The notes under the pieces: generated by a model
Told to the model about the DNA's origin: nothing
Seen by the model: the letters and a program-made list of their open reading frames with translations, nothing else
Databases searched by the model: none
NCBI RefSeq assembly: GCF_024494385.1
Contig: NZ_JAEVLT010000039.1
Coordinates: 1-40,336 of the forward strand
From: Bacillus sp. EB600
GTDB taxonomy: Bacteria > Bacillota > Bacilli > Bacillales > Cytobacillaceae
Direction: 5' to 3'
Length of the DNA: 40,336 nt
Program-made: the position numbers and the translations under genes
Part shown: positions 24,415 to 31,747 of the stretch, piece after piece
Layout of the letters: the number at the start of each line of letters is the position of its first letter
How positions within the stretch are numbered: the stretch's first letter is position 1

Positions 24415-25014
24415 ATGGTCGAAATAATTGCAACCTTAGTCCTCGCTTACCTGCTGGGTTCTATACCCTCTGGATTAATAATTGGCAAGGTTTTTTATAA
24501 GACAGATATTCGCGAACATGGGAGCGGAAATCTGGGTGGAACAAATACTTTTCGGACTCTTGGTGTGAAAGCTGGACTAGCTGTAACCATTGCCGATATT
24601 TTAAAAGGTACTCTAGCAGCTGCCTTGCCAGTTCTTTTTCATATTGATATAAATCCATTGCTTTCCGGAATTTTTGCGGTTATTGGTCATATGTATCCTA
24701 TTTTTGCAAGTTTCCGCGGTGGTAAAGCAGTGGCAACATCAGCTGGAGTGTTGTTATTTTATACCCCACTAATGTTTTTAATTGTTCTGATCGTATTCTT
24801 TATTAGTCTATATGTAACCAAATATGTTTCCTTGTCTTCAATAGTTGCAGGGCTTTCAGCCATTACATATTCGATTGTACGTGGATTCATTCACGAGTGG
24901 GATATACCGCTTATTGTAGTCGTTTTCATACTAGTATCTTTCGTTGTTTATCGTCACCGTACAAACATAAAACGGATCATGAATAAAACTGAACCTAAAA
25001 TAAAATGGCTTTAA
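24415..25014 (+). CDS. plsY: glycerol-3-phosphate acyltransferase PlsY
   Basis: PlsY transfers an acyl group from acyl-phosphate to glycerol-3-phosphate, the first step of membrane phospholipid synthesis. The 199-residue integral membrane protein has about five spans. Conserved family blocks are LLGSIPSGLIIGK, the substrate loop REHGSGNLGGTNTFRTLG, and FASFRGGKAVATSAGV. In many PlsY proteins the loop reads GSGNIGATN, so Gly here is a mild variant. AGAAGGGGAAAATGAA covers the start. In B. subtilis (yneS) it neighbours yneT and parE, as here apart from the inserted pair. Confidence 0.96.
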   Translation: MVEIIATLVLAYLLGSIPSGLIIGKVFYKTDIREHGSGNLGGTNTFRTLGVKAGLAVTIADILKGTLAAALPVLFHIDINPLLSGIFAVIGHMYPIFASFRGGKAVATSAGVLLFYTPLMFLIVLIVFFISLYVTKYVSLSSIVAGLSAITYSIVRGFIHEWDIPLIVVVFILVSFVVYRHRTNIKRIMNKTEPKIKWL

Positions 25015-25047
25015 AAGGACAACATTGTTCTTTTAAAGCTTTTTTTG
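25008..25047 (+). terminator. rho-independent terminator overlapping the plsY stop
   Basis: GCTTTAAAAGGACAA pairs with TTGTTCTTTTAAAGC (one G-T pair) around a three-base loop and runs into T7. Confidence 0.9.
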
Positions 25048-25105
25048 TTGTCTAGGAAATTATAAAATATTCAGCTGTTGATAACTTTGAATCAAGTTAA
25101 TTTAA

Positions 25106-25228
25106 GTCTAGCTCAGACGCACAGGAAGTGCTAGTGCCGATGTTGCCGCCAGGACGGGCGGCGCGCTCTTAGTCGGCCAGCCCAGCGACTAGTGTACGTC
25201 GCTAAACGGGCACTTGCGCTTTTGTTCT
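25106..25228 (+). repeat. GC-rich structured element (GTCTAGCTC...GCGCTTTTGTTC type)
   Basis: A 120-bp island near 58 percent GC in an otherwise AT-rich region. It begins GTCTAGCTC and ends CACTTGCGCTTTTGTTC, the borders of an element I recall as dispersed in Bacillaceae genomes. It can fold into an outer stem AGTGCC/GGCACT, with two inner hairpins (GCCGCC-loop-GGCGGC and TAGTCG-loop-CGACTA), i.e. a three-way junction. No coding frame. Function unknown. Confidence 0.6.
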
Positions 25229-25332
25229 TAGGAACCCGCTATTTGTTCATGATCCAAAGGATGTTTTACAATCTATAAAAATTTGTAGAAATTTATGGGC
25301 TTTTGCTGAATATACTGTATTAATTAAGAAAT

Positions 25333-25386
25333 GTGCAAGTTCCCATCAAGCGACTTATACATTGGTGCATAAATTGCACAAGTCGC
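25333..25386 (+). promoter_or_regulatory. interleaved inverted repeats in the kinase leader (possible pseudoknot)
   Basis: GTGCAA (25333-25338) pairs with TTGCAC (25374-25379), and GCGACTT (25350-25356) pairs with AAGTCGC (25380-25386). The order a-b-a'-b' is that of a pseudoknot. A competing hairpin is GTGCA (25365-25369) with TGCAC (25375-25379). It ends 35 bases before the chosen start of the kinase gene. Confidence 0.4.
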
Positions 25387-25421
25387 CGGAGCTGGACTTT
25401 AAAAAAGAGGGTGATCATGGC

Positions 25422-26153
25422 ATGGGGCCTGAAAAAAACGGGGAGGAAACCAATGAAGCCTTTATTAAGTTGGCAAAACAAAAGAAGATTGAGCAGTCTG
25501 CAGCTGAAATTGTCCATGAAATAAGAAATCCGCTTACAACAGTAAAAGGATTCCTTGAACTTATAAAACCCTATTTGAAAGAGATAGGAAAAGAACAATA
25601 TGCAGAGGTAGCACTTACCGAGTTAAATCGTGCGGACGAACTTATCTACGATTATTTACATGGTGCCAAACCGCAATCGAACCACGTCCAGAAAACTTAC
25701 CTCAACAAAGTTGTGAACAATTTAGCCATGTTGTATGAGAGCAAAGCTATTTTGAAAAATATTCAGCTCATCACAAACCTGTCAAATCAAGAAGTAGTCT
25801 TAAATATTCCTGAGAATCCACTTAAACAAGTATTAATAAATTTAATGAATAATGCCATAGAAGCGATCGAAGAATGCAATGCAATTGACAGAAAAATATG
25901 TTTTTCTACAGAAATAGATTCGACAACGGCAGTTATTACTATTATGGATAGTGGCGGAGGAATTACAGATGAAAATATTAAAAACTTGTTTGAACCTTTC
26001 TTCTCTTCAAAAGAAAAAGGAACAGGACTTGGTCTAAGTATATGTAAAACCATCATTGAAGATCATAAGGGGTCTATACATGTTAAAAGTTTACTAGAAA
26101 AATATACAACTTTCACAGTATGCCTCCCAATTAAAAGCTTCTTTATAGTTTAA
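25422..26153 (+). CDS. orphan histidine kinase, sporulation-kinase-like, without sensor domain
   Basis: I start at ATG 25422 (243 residues) behind GAGGGTGAT. Reading on from a TTG at 25362 would add 20 residues and run through the leader repeats. The H-box IVHEIRNPLTTVKGFLEL has the phospho-accepting His32, and the ATP domain has N-box LMNNAIEAIEE, G1 DSGGGITD, and G2 GTGLGLSI. This resembles the catalytic cores of Kin-type sporulation kinases, which feed Spo0F. With no PAS or membrane segment it must be cytosolic, and a short N-terminal tail is all that could sense anything. No response regulator is adjacent. The role in sporulation is inferred from the subfamily only. Confidence 0.85.
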   Translation: MGPEKNGEETNEAFIKLAKQKKIEQSAAEIVHEIRNPLTTVKGFLELIKPYLKEIGKEQYAEVALTELNRADELIYDYLHGAKPQSNHVQKTYLNKVVNNLAMLYESKAILKNIQLITNLSNQEVVLNIPENPLKQVLINLMNNAIEAIEECNAIDRKICFSTEIDSTTAVITIMDSGGGITDENIKNLFEPFFSSKEKGTGLGLSICKTIIEDHKGSIHVKSLLEKYTTFTVCLPIKSFFIV

Positions 26154-26157
26154 AAAC

Positions 26158-26191
26158 AAAAGCAGAATATTCATTTGAAAATTCTGCTTTT
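26158..26191. terminator. bidirectional terminator between the kinase and the HesB-like gene
   Basis: AAAAGCAGAAT (26158-26168) pairs with ATTCTGCTTTT (26181-26191). It serves the rightward kinase and the leftward HesB-like gene. Confidence 0.85.
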
Positions 26192-26481
26192 TATATTTTG
26201 AGGAGCTGAAAACGGCTTATTCCAAAGGGATCAACAACATAATCGAGCTTCGTGTCATTAAAATAGACTAAATCCTTTTCATGAATTAAGATTTTCACTT
26301 CATCAAAATCGTACAAATGGTCATCAGTAAGCTTCCGCTCTTCCAGAGACAGATTTAACTTAGGGCCTCCTCAGCCAATTCCCATACTTATTCTAAGATA
26401 TAATGTTTCTTCCTCGGTTATTTTTTCCTTTTCAATCACGTCAAATAGTTTTCTCTTGGCGCTGTTGGTTAATTTAAACAA
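26191..26481 (-). CDS. HesB/IscA-like selenoprotein with in-frame UGA
   Basis: The leftward frame starts at TTG 26481 (GAGGTGA upstream), has a UGA at 26373-26371 as codon 37, and stays open to TAA at 26193-26191, 96 residues. It reads MFKLTNSAKRKLFDVIEKEK and so on to RISMGIGUGGPKLNLSLEER (U is Sec), then ...DDHLYDFDEVKILIHEKDLVYF.... The context G-I-G-U-G-G-P matches the Cys position GxGCGGP of HesB-like proteins, a family in which Sec forms have been reported. selA and selD in the window support recoding. It sits next to yneQ, where B. subtilis has the HesB-family yneR. A stem with a bulged U and a UGGAA loop begins about 18 bases after the UGA. Read as a normal stop, the gene would be a broken 36-residue frame. 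Its biochemical role is unknown; iron-sulfur or redox chemistry is the family expectation. Confidence 0.88.
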
Positions 26482-26568
26482 ATTCTCACCTCATTCTTAT
26501 GATCCAATAGTTAATCTCAACTTGAGAAAATTTATAAATAATGAAAAAAACATACCTATGTTCACATA

Positions 26569-26598
26569 ATTATAATATAGTTTTCTATTCATTTCCAA
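26569..26598 (-). promoter_or_regulatory. sigma-A promoter of the HesB-like gene
   Basis: On the minus strand TTGGAA (26598-26593), 18 bases, TATAAT (26574-26569). It overlaps the last codons of yneQ, giving the HesB-like gene its own transcript. Confidence 0.6.
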
Positions 26599-26882
26599 AT
26601 ATGATCTAATAGACCTTCTTGTTTAAGGATTTCCGTTTGCCTGTCCCCGATTAAATCAAAGTGGGAATAACCACCCGAGCGATGATGAATCCATTCCTTC
26701 TTTAACCCGTATTTTTGGCCCCACTGTACTAACTTTTCAAGGTTGTGACAGCCGACTTTTGTTACCGTTTTTGAGCCAGGAAAACGGTCATCAAGCCAAT
26801 AATGGGTTAAAAAAGCGATTTCTCCTCTGTCGATTTTTTGTTTCCAGGCTAAAAGCTCCTGTTTCTTGATTCCAAAAGCCAT
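26589..26882 (-). CDS. yneQ: conserved Bacillus protein YneQ
   Basis: 97 residues beginning MAFGIKKQELLAWKQKIDRG and including EIAFLTHYWLDDRFPGSKTV, GCHNLEKLVQWGQKYGLKKE and WIHHRSGGYSHFDLIGDRQ. It matches the remembered B. subtilis YneQ closely over the whole length. No biochemical function is known to me. The start is six bases after the yneP stop, so it is co-transcribed with yneP and the AAA gene. Confidence 0.85.
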   Translation of the reverse strand: MAFGIKKQELLAWKQKIDRGEIAFLTHYWLDDRFPGSKTVTKVGCHNLEKLVQWGQKYGLKKEWIHHRSGGYSHFDLIGDRQTEILKQEGLLDHIWK

Positions 26883-26888
26883 TAACTT

Positions 26889-27329
26889 TCACTCCCCAGG
26901 ATTTTCAGCCTTCGGCTTTTTCGTTCTTTCATATGCTTCATGCCAATTAGGAAAAGTTTTCTTAAAGGACACAGGTCGAAAACTGTCTTTCTTAACACAT
27001 ACATGTTTGGTCGTTCCTGTTACCGCCACTTCGCCATTATCTTTAAGGATTTCATATCCATAAGTTGTTCGGATTCCATCATATTCTTCCACCCAGGTGT
27101 TAATGATTGCTTTGTCACCATAACGGACAGGTGTTTTATAAGAAGCTTGAATATCTAGGACTGGCGAAAGATATCCATCTTTCTCAAGATCAACATAATT
27201 AAAACCAAGTTCTTCAATAAAGGCTGTCCTTCCTATTTCCATCCAAACTAGATAATTTGTATGGTAGACAACACCCATTTGATCTGTTTCAGCATAACGT
27301 ACTTCTATTTCTTTTGTTACTACCAACAT
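26889..27329 (-). CDS. yneP: acyl-CoA thioesterase, 4-hydroxybenzoyl-CoA thioesterase family, YneP
   Basis: A hotdog-fold thioesterase of 146 residues. The family signature VRYAETDQMGVVYHTNYLVW contains the catalytic Asp of the YbgC/4HBT group, and GRTAFIEELG forms the central helix. The exact CoA ester is unknown; short or medium acyl chains are usual for YbgC-like enzymes. Start ATG overlaps the stop of the AAA gene by one base (TAATG), and yneQ follows six bases later. It is slightly longer than B. subtilis YneP (138) through a Lys-rich tail. Confidence 0.92.
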   Translation of the reverse strand: MLVVTKEIEVRYAETDQMGVVYHTNYLVWMEIGRTAFIEELGFNYVDLEKDGYLSPVLDIQASYKTPVRYGDKAIINTWVEEYDGIRTTYGYEILKDNGEVAVTGTTKHVCVKKDSFRPVSFKKTFPNWHEAYERTKKPKAENPGE

Positions 27330-29665
27330 TAGGATTCCTCTTTTCTAAGCTTTTTTAGAGCTTTTTCTATATCTTCTCTTTCTAGGTAAATCGCTTTTTC
27401 AAGCAATTGGTCTTGTCTATCCTCCTCCATTAACCGCATTGCCTGGGCTTGGATCATTTCATCAGCCAGATTCGTGGCAAAACGGCCGTTCCCCAAAAAG
27501 GCATATTCATTTAAAGCTGTAAGTAAAAATTCCTTCGCTGTACTGGTTAGCTGATATTGGAATCCCCTAACATAGGATTCCAATATCGTGATCAATTCTT
27601 CGATTTGGTAGTCAGGAAAGTGGAAAAACTTCTTAAATCGCGAATGCAGCCCGGGATTACTAGTAAGCAATGCTTCCATTTCATTGGGGTAACCAGCAAG
27701 AATGACAACCAAGTTTTCATTATACTTTGTCATTTCATCTACAAGTGTATCAATCGCTTCTTTACCGAAGTCCCCTGCTTGTCCTAAAAGTGAATAAGCC
27801 TCATCGATAAACAAAACCCCACCAAGAGCTTCTTTAATCTTCTTCTTTGTTTTTGCTGCCGTTTGTCCCACATAACTTGCTACAAAATCTGCCCTGCTTG
27901 TTATGATCAAGTGACCGCGCTTTAAAATCCCACATTCTTTAAGCAGCTCCGCATAGATTTTGGCAACGGTAGTTTTCCCCGTCCCAGGGTTTCCGGTAAA
28001 GACAGCATGCAGTTGTATCGGAACTGCAGGGAAGCCATTGTTTCTACGAAATTGCTGCATTTTAACAAATGACATCAATGATTTCATTTCTTCTTTTAAA
28101 GCATCAAGTCCGATAAGTTGATTAAGCTTAATAAATGCAGATGGTTTGTTTTCTGTGTTCTCAACAGTAAAATCTTCTCTTTCTAAAAGAGTAAATTGCA
28201 AAACCTGATTACTTTCAGCTTTTAAGTTCGAACCTTTTCTGAAAATCGCTTCTAACACGATATTCTTTGTTGTTCTCGCATTTCCAAAAGTGTTATCAAT
28301 ACGTTCTCGTTCAAGGCGGTGATCGATTTCAAGCTTTGCGTCTTCCGAAAGAATATAGTCATTCTCTGCAGCGATTTTTTCCGCAATTAAAACCAATTCC
28401 TCGTTGGTGTAGTCTGGTAGATCAATAAAATTTGACTGAGGGAACCTGCTCCTAAGTCCTGGGTTTGCCATGAGAAAAGAACGCATCTCCTCTGGGTAAC
28501 CAGCCAAAATGACAGCAAATTTCCCCTCATATTCCTTGCTCGTCATTAGTGATACAAGCGTATCTATAGCGGTTTGTCCATAATCATTACCAGATTGTCC
28601 TTCTCGTTTTAAACTATATGCTTCATCAATAAATAGAACTCCACCCAGGGACTTTTCAACCATTGCCCGGACATTTTCTTCCGTTTGGCCGACAAACGCA
28701 CCAACTAATTGTGACCGGTCCGCTTCAATTACTTCCTCACGTGGCAGGACACCTAGTTCGTGATAAATTTTCGCTAATAACCTTGCTAATGTTGTTTTTC
28801 CAGTGCCAGGGTTTCCTGTCAATATCATATTTAAGCTTAGAGCGTCTTTCGTTTGATATCCTAATTCTTTTCGCTGCTTTTGATACTTTAAGTAACGGTA
28901 AAAATCATTTATCCGCTTTTTGACAACGTGCATTCCAATCATTTGGTTCAATTGATCCAAAGCATTTTTCTTTGGTTTTTCTGGTTTCTTTTCTTCTTGA
29001 TCAAAGAGCACTTGCCATTCCCTTTGAATTGCCTCAATTTTAACCAAATGTAGCTTTAACTCTTGATAATATGTGGCTGTATGGAACATCCCTGTTATGG
29101 ATTCATCATACTCTTCTGCGGACTTTAACAGGCTGACGGTTTCTTCTTTTGCGGCGACAAGAAGTGTAAAAAGCTTATTATATAAATGGGATAACTCAGG
29201 GTTGCCCAAGCGTGAAACAATCGAGATCTTTTGATTTAAATCCTCTATTTGCCCGATGGCTTCTTTAATAAATGTTTGCGAAATTTGTACGTATTGTTCG
29301 GCAACTTTTTTTTTGGCAGTCCGATTATCTGTTTCCCTAAGTGGCGGATAGGAGAGAAGATCGAAGAGGTTTCTTTTCTTCTTCCATTCAAATTGAATTA
29401 AAAATTCATTTGCTGCTTCGTTCCCAGGATTTAATTCAAGGGATTTTTCCAGCCAAGCAACAGCAATCGTGTCCTGTCTGTTTTTTCTTAGCCGAGACAA
29501 TGCCGCAAATGTTAACAGTTTTGATATGTTAGACTTGTCCTTTTCACTATTCAAGAAGGAAAATAATTTGCTTTCATCTTTAATATATCCATTATTGGCA
29601 AACTCGTTTTCCCATTCATCGATTTTATTTTGTCTATGTATTGTCTGATCGTGTTGTTGGATCAT
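27329..29665 (-). CDS. double AAA ATPase of the CbbX/SpoVK type
   Basis: Start taken at ATG 29665 with AAAGAAG upstream (778 residues); a GTG three codons earlier is possible. An N-terminal helical region (about 1-230) includes TPR-like AVAWLEKSLELNPGNEAANE. Two CbbX/SpoVK-type AAA modules follow. The first has Walker A TGNPGTGKTTLAR (about 284-296) and Walker B GGVLFIDEAYSL. The second has TGNPGTGKTTVAK (about 557-569) and GGVLFIDEAYSL. Each repeats AGYPEEM or AGYPNEM and NPGLRSR or NPGLHSR (the arginine finger region). B. subtilis SpoVK has one such module (about 322 residues). It is the first gene of a unit with yneP and yneQ. A role in spore formation is plausible from context and family, not shown. 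Confidence 0.88.
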   Translation of the reverse strand: MIQQHDQTIHRQNKIDEWENEFANNGYIKDESKLFSFLNSEKDKSNISKLLTFAALSRLRKNRQDTIAVAWLEKSLELNPGNEAANEFLIQFEWKKKRNLFDLLSYPPLRETDNRTAKKKVAEQYVQISQTFIKEAIGQIEDLNQKISIVSRLGNPELSHLYNKLFTLLVAAKEETVSLLKSAEEYDESITGMFHTATYYQELKLHLVKIEAIQREWQVLFDQEEKKPEKPKKNALDQLNQMIGMHVVKKRINDFYRYLKYQKQRKELGYQTKDALSLNMILTGNPGTGKTTLARLLAKIYHELGVLPREEVIEADRSQLVGAFVGQTEENVRAMVEKSLGGVLFIDEAYSLKREGQSGNDYGQTAIDTLVSLMTSKEYEGKFAVILAGYPEEMRSFLMANPGLRSRFPQSNFIDLPDYTNEELVLIAEKIAAENDYILSEDAKLEIDHRLERERIDNTFGNARTTKNIVLEAIFRKGSNLKAESNQVLQFTLLEREDFTVENTENKPSAFIKLNQLIGLDALKEEMKSLMSFVKMQQFRRNNGFPAVPIQLHAVFTGNPGTGKTTVAKIYAELLKECGILKRGHLIITSRADFVASYVGQTAAKTKKKIKEALGGVLFIDEAYSLLGQAGDFGKEAIDTLVDEMTKYNENLVVILAGYPNEMEALLTSNPGLHSRFKKFFHFPDYQIEELITILESYVRGFQYQLTSTAKEFLLTALNEYAFLGNGRFATNLADEMIQAQAMRLMEEDRQDQLLEKAIYLEREDIEKALKKLRKEES

Positions 29666-29754
29666 CGCTATCACTTCTTTATCAAATTTTCTCCTCTCAT
29701 CTTACCATAATACATTGTAAACGATATAATAATACTCATTGGTATTCTAAAAAA

Positions 29755-29788
29755 GTAAAAAGACCTGTCCTACAAAGGAATCAGGTCT
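29755..29788 (-). terminator. terminator after tlp
   Basis: AGACCTG (29761-29767) pairs with CAGGTCT (29782-29788); on the minus strand TTTTTACTTTTTT follows. Confidence 0.85.
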
Positions 29789-29799
29789 CAACATCTCTA

Positions 29800-30036
29800 C
29801 TATTCGCTGTCTCTTGCTGCTCGAGCTTCATCTCTTACTTCTGATCGAAACGACTCCAAGCTTTCGCGTCTGCGCTCATTTTTTGCCTCAATCTGTTGAA
29901 GCTGCTCTTCACTATCAGTAAATGCCATGGATTCCTCTGCCTCTTCCATGTTTTCAATCGTATTGGTAATCATTTCTTGAAGTTTTTCAACATTATCGCT
30001 GCGGTCATCTGGTTTCGGTTTGTTTTGATTAGTCAT
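29800..30036 (-). CDS. tlp: small acid-soluble spore protein Tlp
   Basis: 78 residues beginning MTNQNKPKPDDRSDNVEKLQ and EMITNTIENMEEAEESM, the Tlp signature. Tlp is a minor small acid-soluble protein made in the forespore, named for a weak resemblance to thioredoxin. AGGAGG lies before the ATG. sspN is upstream on the same strand, as in B. subtilis, but hairpins lie between, so separate transcription is likely. Sigma-G control is expected from the family; I did not identify its promoter. Confidence 0.93.
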   Translation of the reverse strand: MTNQNKPKPDDRSDNVEKLQEMITNTIENMEEAEESMAFTDSEEQLQQIEAKNERRRESLESFRSEVRDEARAARDSE

Positions 30037-30069
30037 ATTAATTCCTCCTTATTTTATAAAGTGAAACTT

Positions 30070-30108
30070 CCATCAGTGAGGTTTGGTTTTTTTCACCCTC
30101 ACTGATGG
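30070..30108. repeat. perfect 12-bp hairpin upstream of tlp
   Basis: CCATCAGTGAGG (30070-30081) and CCTCACTGATGG (30097-30108) are exact complements around a 15-base T-rich loop, 34 bases before the tlp start. Terminator of an upstream transcript or leader structure. Confidence 0.6.
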
Positions 30109-30120
30109 TTAGTTGAACCA

Positions 30121-30222
30121 ATCGGACTTTTACGAGCAGCTGATCCCCACTATATCCTTGACCTTCTATTCAAGTCTTGAAGTGGGGGCCTTACTGCCCG
30201 TTAAAGCGGGATAAAAGGTACA
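30121..30222 (+). other. structured intergenic element, possible relic of an IS200/IS605-type right end
   Basis: GC-rich compared with its surroundings. CCCCACT (30145-30151) pairs with AGTGGGG (30181-30187), and CCCG (30197-30200) with CGGG (30207-30210), the latter in GCCCGTTAAAGCGGGATAAA. Paired hairpins ending like this remind me of the right ends (omega-RNA part) of TnpB-carrying IS200/IS605-family elements in Bacillaceae. No tnpA or tnpB is nearby. The identification is tentative. Confidence 0.3.
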
Positions 30223-30314
30223 GATATAGTTTGTTTCGGAGTTGAAAAAATATCCCAAATAAAAAGTGGGTGGGGTGGTATTAAAAATATTGTATATTCT
30301 TAATGAGAAAAACT

Positions 30315-30352
30315 AAAAAAGACTCGCCTTTAGTCCCAATAGCGAGTCTTTA
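30315..30352 (-). terminator. terminator after sspN
   Basis: AAGACTCGC (30319-30327) pairs with GCGAGTCTT (30342-30350); T6 follows on the minus strand. Confidence 0.85.
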
Positions 30353-30364
30353 TATCCATTTTTA

Positions 30365-30508
30365 CTATTCACCTTTGGTTTGAATTACTTGAGCATGTTC
30401 TCCTGATTTATCCTGCATTTGTTTTCCTTTATTGCCGCCAAAACCGCGTGGTTGTGTTCCGATATGACTTGGTACATAAGCCTTTGGCTTTCTTTTTGGA
30501 TTACTCAT
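30365..30508 (-). CDS. sspN: small acid-soluble spore protein SspN
   Basis: 47 residues: MSNPKRKPKAYVPSHIGTQP, then RGFGGNKGKQMQDKSGEHAQ and VIQTKGE. B. subtilis SspN has the same YVPSHLGT...NKGxQM...QTKGE pattern. It is a minor spore-core protein made in the forespore. GAGGGATG precedes the ATG with normal spacing. It has its own terminator. Confidence 0.95.
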   Translation of the reverse strand: MSNPKRKPKAYVPSHIGTQPRGFGGNKGKQMQDKSGEHAQVIQTKGE

Positions 30509-30581
30509 TATAATCATCCCTCCTCCACATCATTTTACCCATGGAGGAACGGAAACATGATTGGTAAACAATGTGAGAGAT

Positions 30582-30713
30582 TTACTCAGCTTTCCCAAGG
30601 CGTTTTTCTTCTAAACGGAGTTCAATTTTTTCCATAGCAGCATGATCTTTCATAAGTTGTGATTTATTTTCGGATACAAGTTCTGCAAAGGAACGTTTTC
30701 TAGGTTTTCTCAT
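30582..30713 (-). CDS. FbpB-family small basic protein
   Basis: 43 residues: MRKPRKRSFAELVSENKSQL, then MKDHAAMEKIELRLEEKRLG and KAE. The pattern RKxSFxELVxENKxxLxxDxxxxxKIExRLExK is that of the Fur-regulated basic protein B family. In B. subtilis FbpB assists the sRNA FsrA in sparing iron. I recall FbpB-like genes beside sspN in other Bacillus genomes. AGGAAGGTGATT precedes the ATG. No Fur box is identified, so iron control is an inference. Confidence 0.75.
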   Translation of the reverse strand: MRKPRKRSFAELVSENKSQLMKDHAAMEKIELRLEEKRLGKAE

Positions 30714-30818
30714 TCGAATCACCTTCCTTAATTACTATTCTAACAGTAAGTATGTCCGGAAACGGTTGCAATTATTACAACTTTTTGAAAATTATATCGA
30801 ATTTTGTATTCTTAAAAT

Positions 30819-30860
30819 AAAGAAAATGGATATCGGCTTGTACCAATATCCATTTTCTTT
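30819..30860 (-). terminator. terminator after the thioredoxin-like gene
   Basis: AAAGAAAATGGATAT pairs with ATATCCATTTTCTTT (30846-30860) around a 12-base loop, overlapping the leftward stop at 30859. Confidence 0.85.
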
Positions 30861-31401
30861 ATTTTATATTGTCAGTAAACTGCTTCATCATTTCTAATTT
30901 CATAGCGCCGGTATATTTATTTTGAATAAGTCCATTGCGGTCTATGAAATAAGTGGTAGGTATGGATAGAATCTGATAAACACTGTTTACTTTTCCTTCT
31001 GTGTCTATTGGAATGGAAAAAGTAATCCCATTTTTGTTAACAAATCCTTTTACATCATTTTCAGGGTCGATATTGACTGCAAGAATTACAACATCTTTAT
31101 TACCTTGTTTATAGAATTGCTCCATTTCTGGCATTTCTGCTTTACATGGTGGACACCAGGTTGCCCAAAAGTTTAGCATAACCTTTTTTCCTTTAAAGTT
31201 TGAAAGCTTTGTTGTTTCACCAGTAAGTGTTTTTAATTCAAAGTCTGGAGCTTTTGCACCAATCTGCAGTCCATTGGTTTGAGTGGCTGTTGTCGTCTCT
31301 GTAGCTTTCTTTTCTGTCTCCGCTTTTTTATCCATCGCTTGAACAATTGCAACTGTAAGCAATGAAATTAAAACAACTGCTGCAATTACTTTTTTAACCA
31401 T
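30859..31401 (-). CDS. yneN: membrane-anchored thiol-disulfide oxidoreductase, TlpA/ResA-like, YneN
   Basis: 180 residues with an N-terminal anchor or signal (about 1-22), a Thr-rich linker, and an AhpC/TSA-type thioredoxin fold: GAKAPDFELKTLTGETTKLS, then LNFWATWCPPCKAEMPEMEQ with active-site Cys83 and Cys86 and cis-Pro region SIPTTYFIDRNG. These proteins face outward and reduce disulfides, e.g. during cytochrome c or spore coat maturation. In B. subtilis yneN is adjacent to citB, as here. GGAGATTTTTAC precedes the ATG. The partner is unknown. Confidence 0.9.
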   Translation of the reverse strand: MVKKVIAAVVLISLLTVAIVQAMDKKAETEKKATETTTATQTNGLQIGAKAPDFELKTLTGETTKLSNFKGKKVMLNFWATWCPPCKAEMPEMEQFYKQGNKDVVILAVNIDPENDVKGFVNKNGITFSIPIDTEGKVNSVYQILSIPTTYFIDRNGLIQNKYTGAMKLEMMKQFTDNIK

Positions 31402-31747
31402 GTAAAAATCTCCTTTTACTCATTGCAAAATAATTACCTCTAAATCGATTTTACACTATAAAGTAATTTGAAATAAAGGTTATAAAGCAAAAATGAACAT
31501 CAGTGTGACAATTTTGTTAACATTCCTTCTTTGAACTATTCCTTTAACGGTAGCTCCTCCCTATTTTATTTTTCTTGAACAGTTGTATTACTCCATTAAT
31601 CTGTGTTTACAATTTTATTTTATCAATAACCATTCTAACTGCAAATTTTTTTGGAAGGTTTTTATTTGAAGTTTGAACTTTCCGTAGAAATAAGAAAAAG
31701 GATTGGCATTTTCAAATTAACGAAGTTACCAATCCCTTTATTGTGTT
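31402..31747. other. intergenic region upstream of yneN
   Basis: About 350 bp. A terminator hairpin with GGATTGG and CCAATCC (about 31698-31739) ends the small membrane gene. The rest must hold the yneN promoter, but I cannot pick a reliable -35/-10 pair. No small gene seen. Confidence 0.4.
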
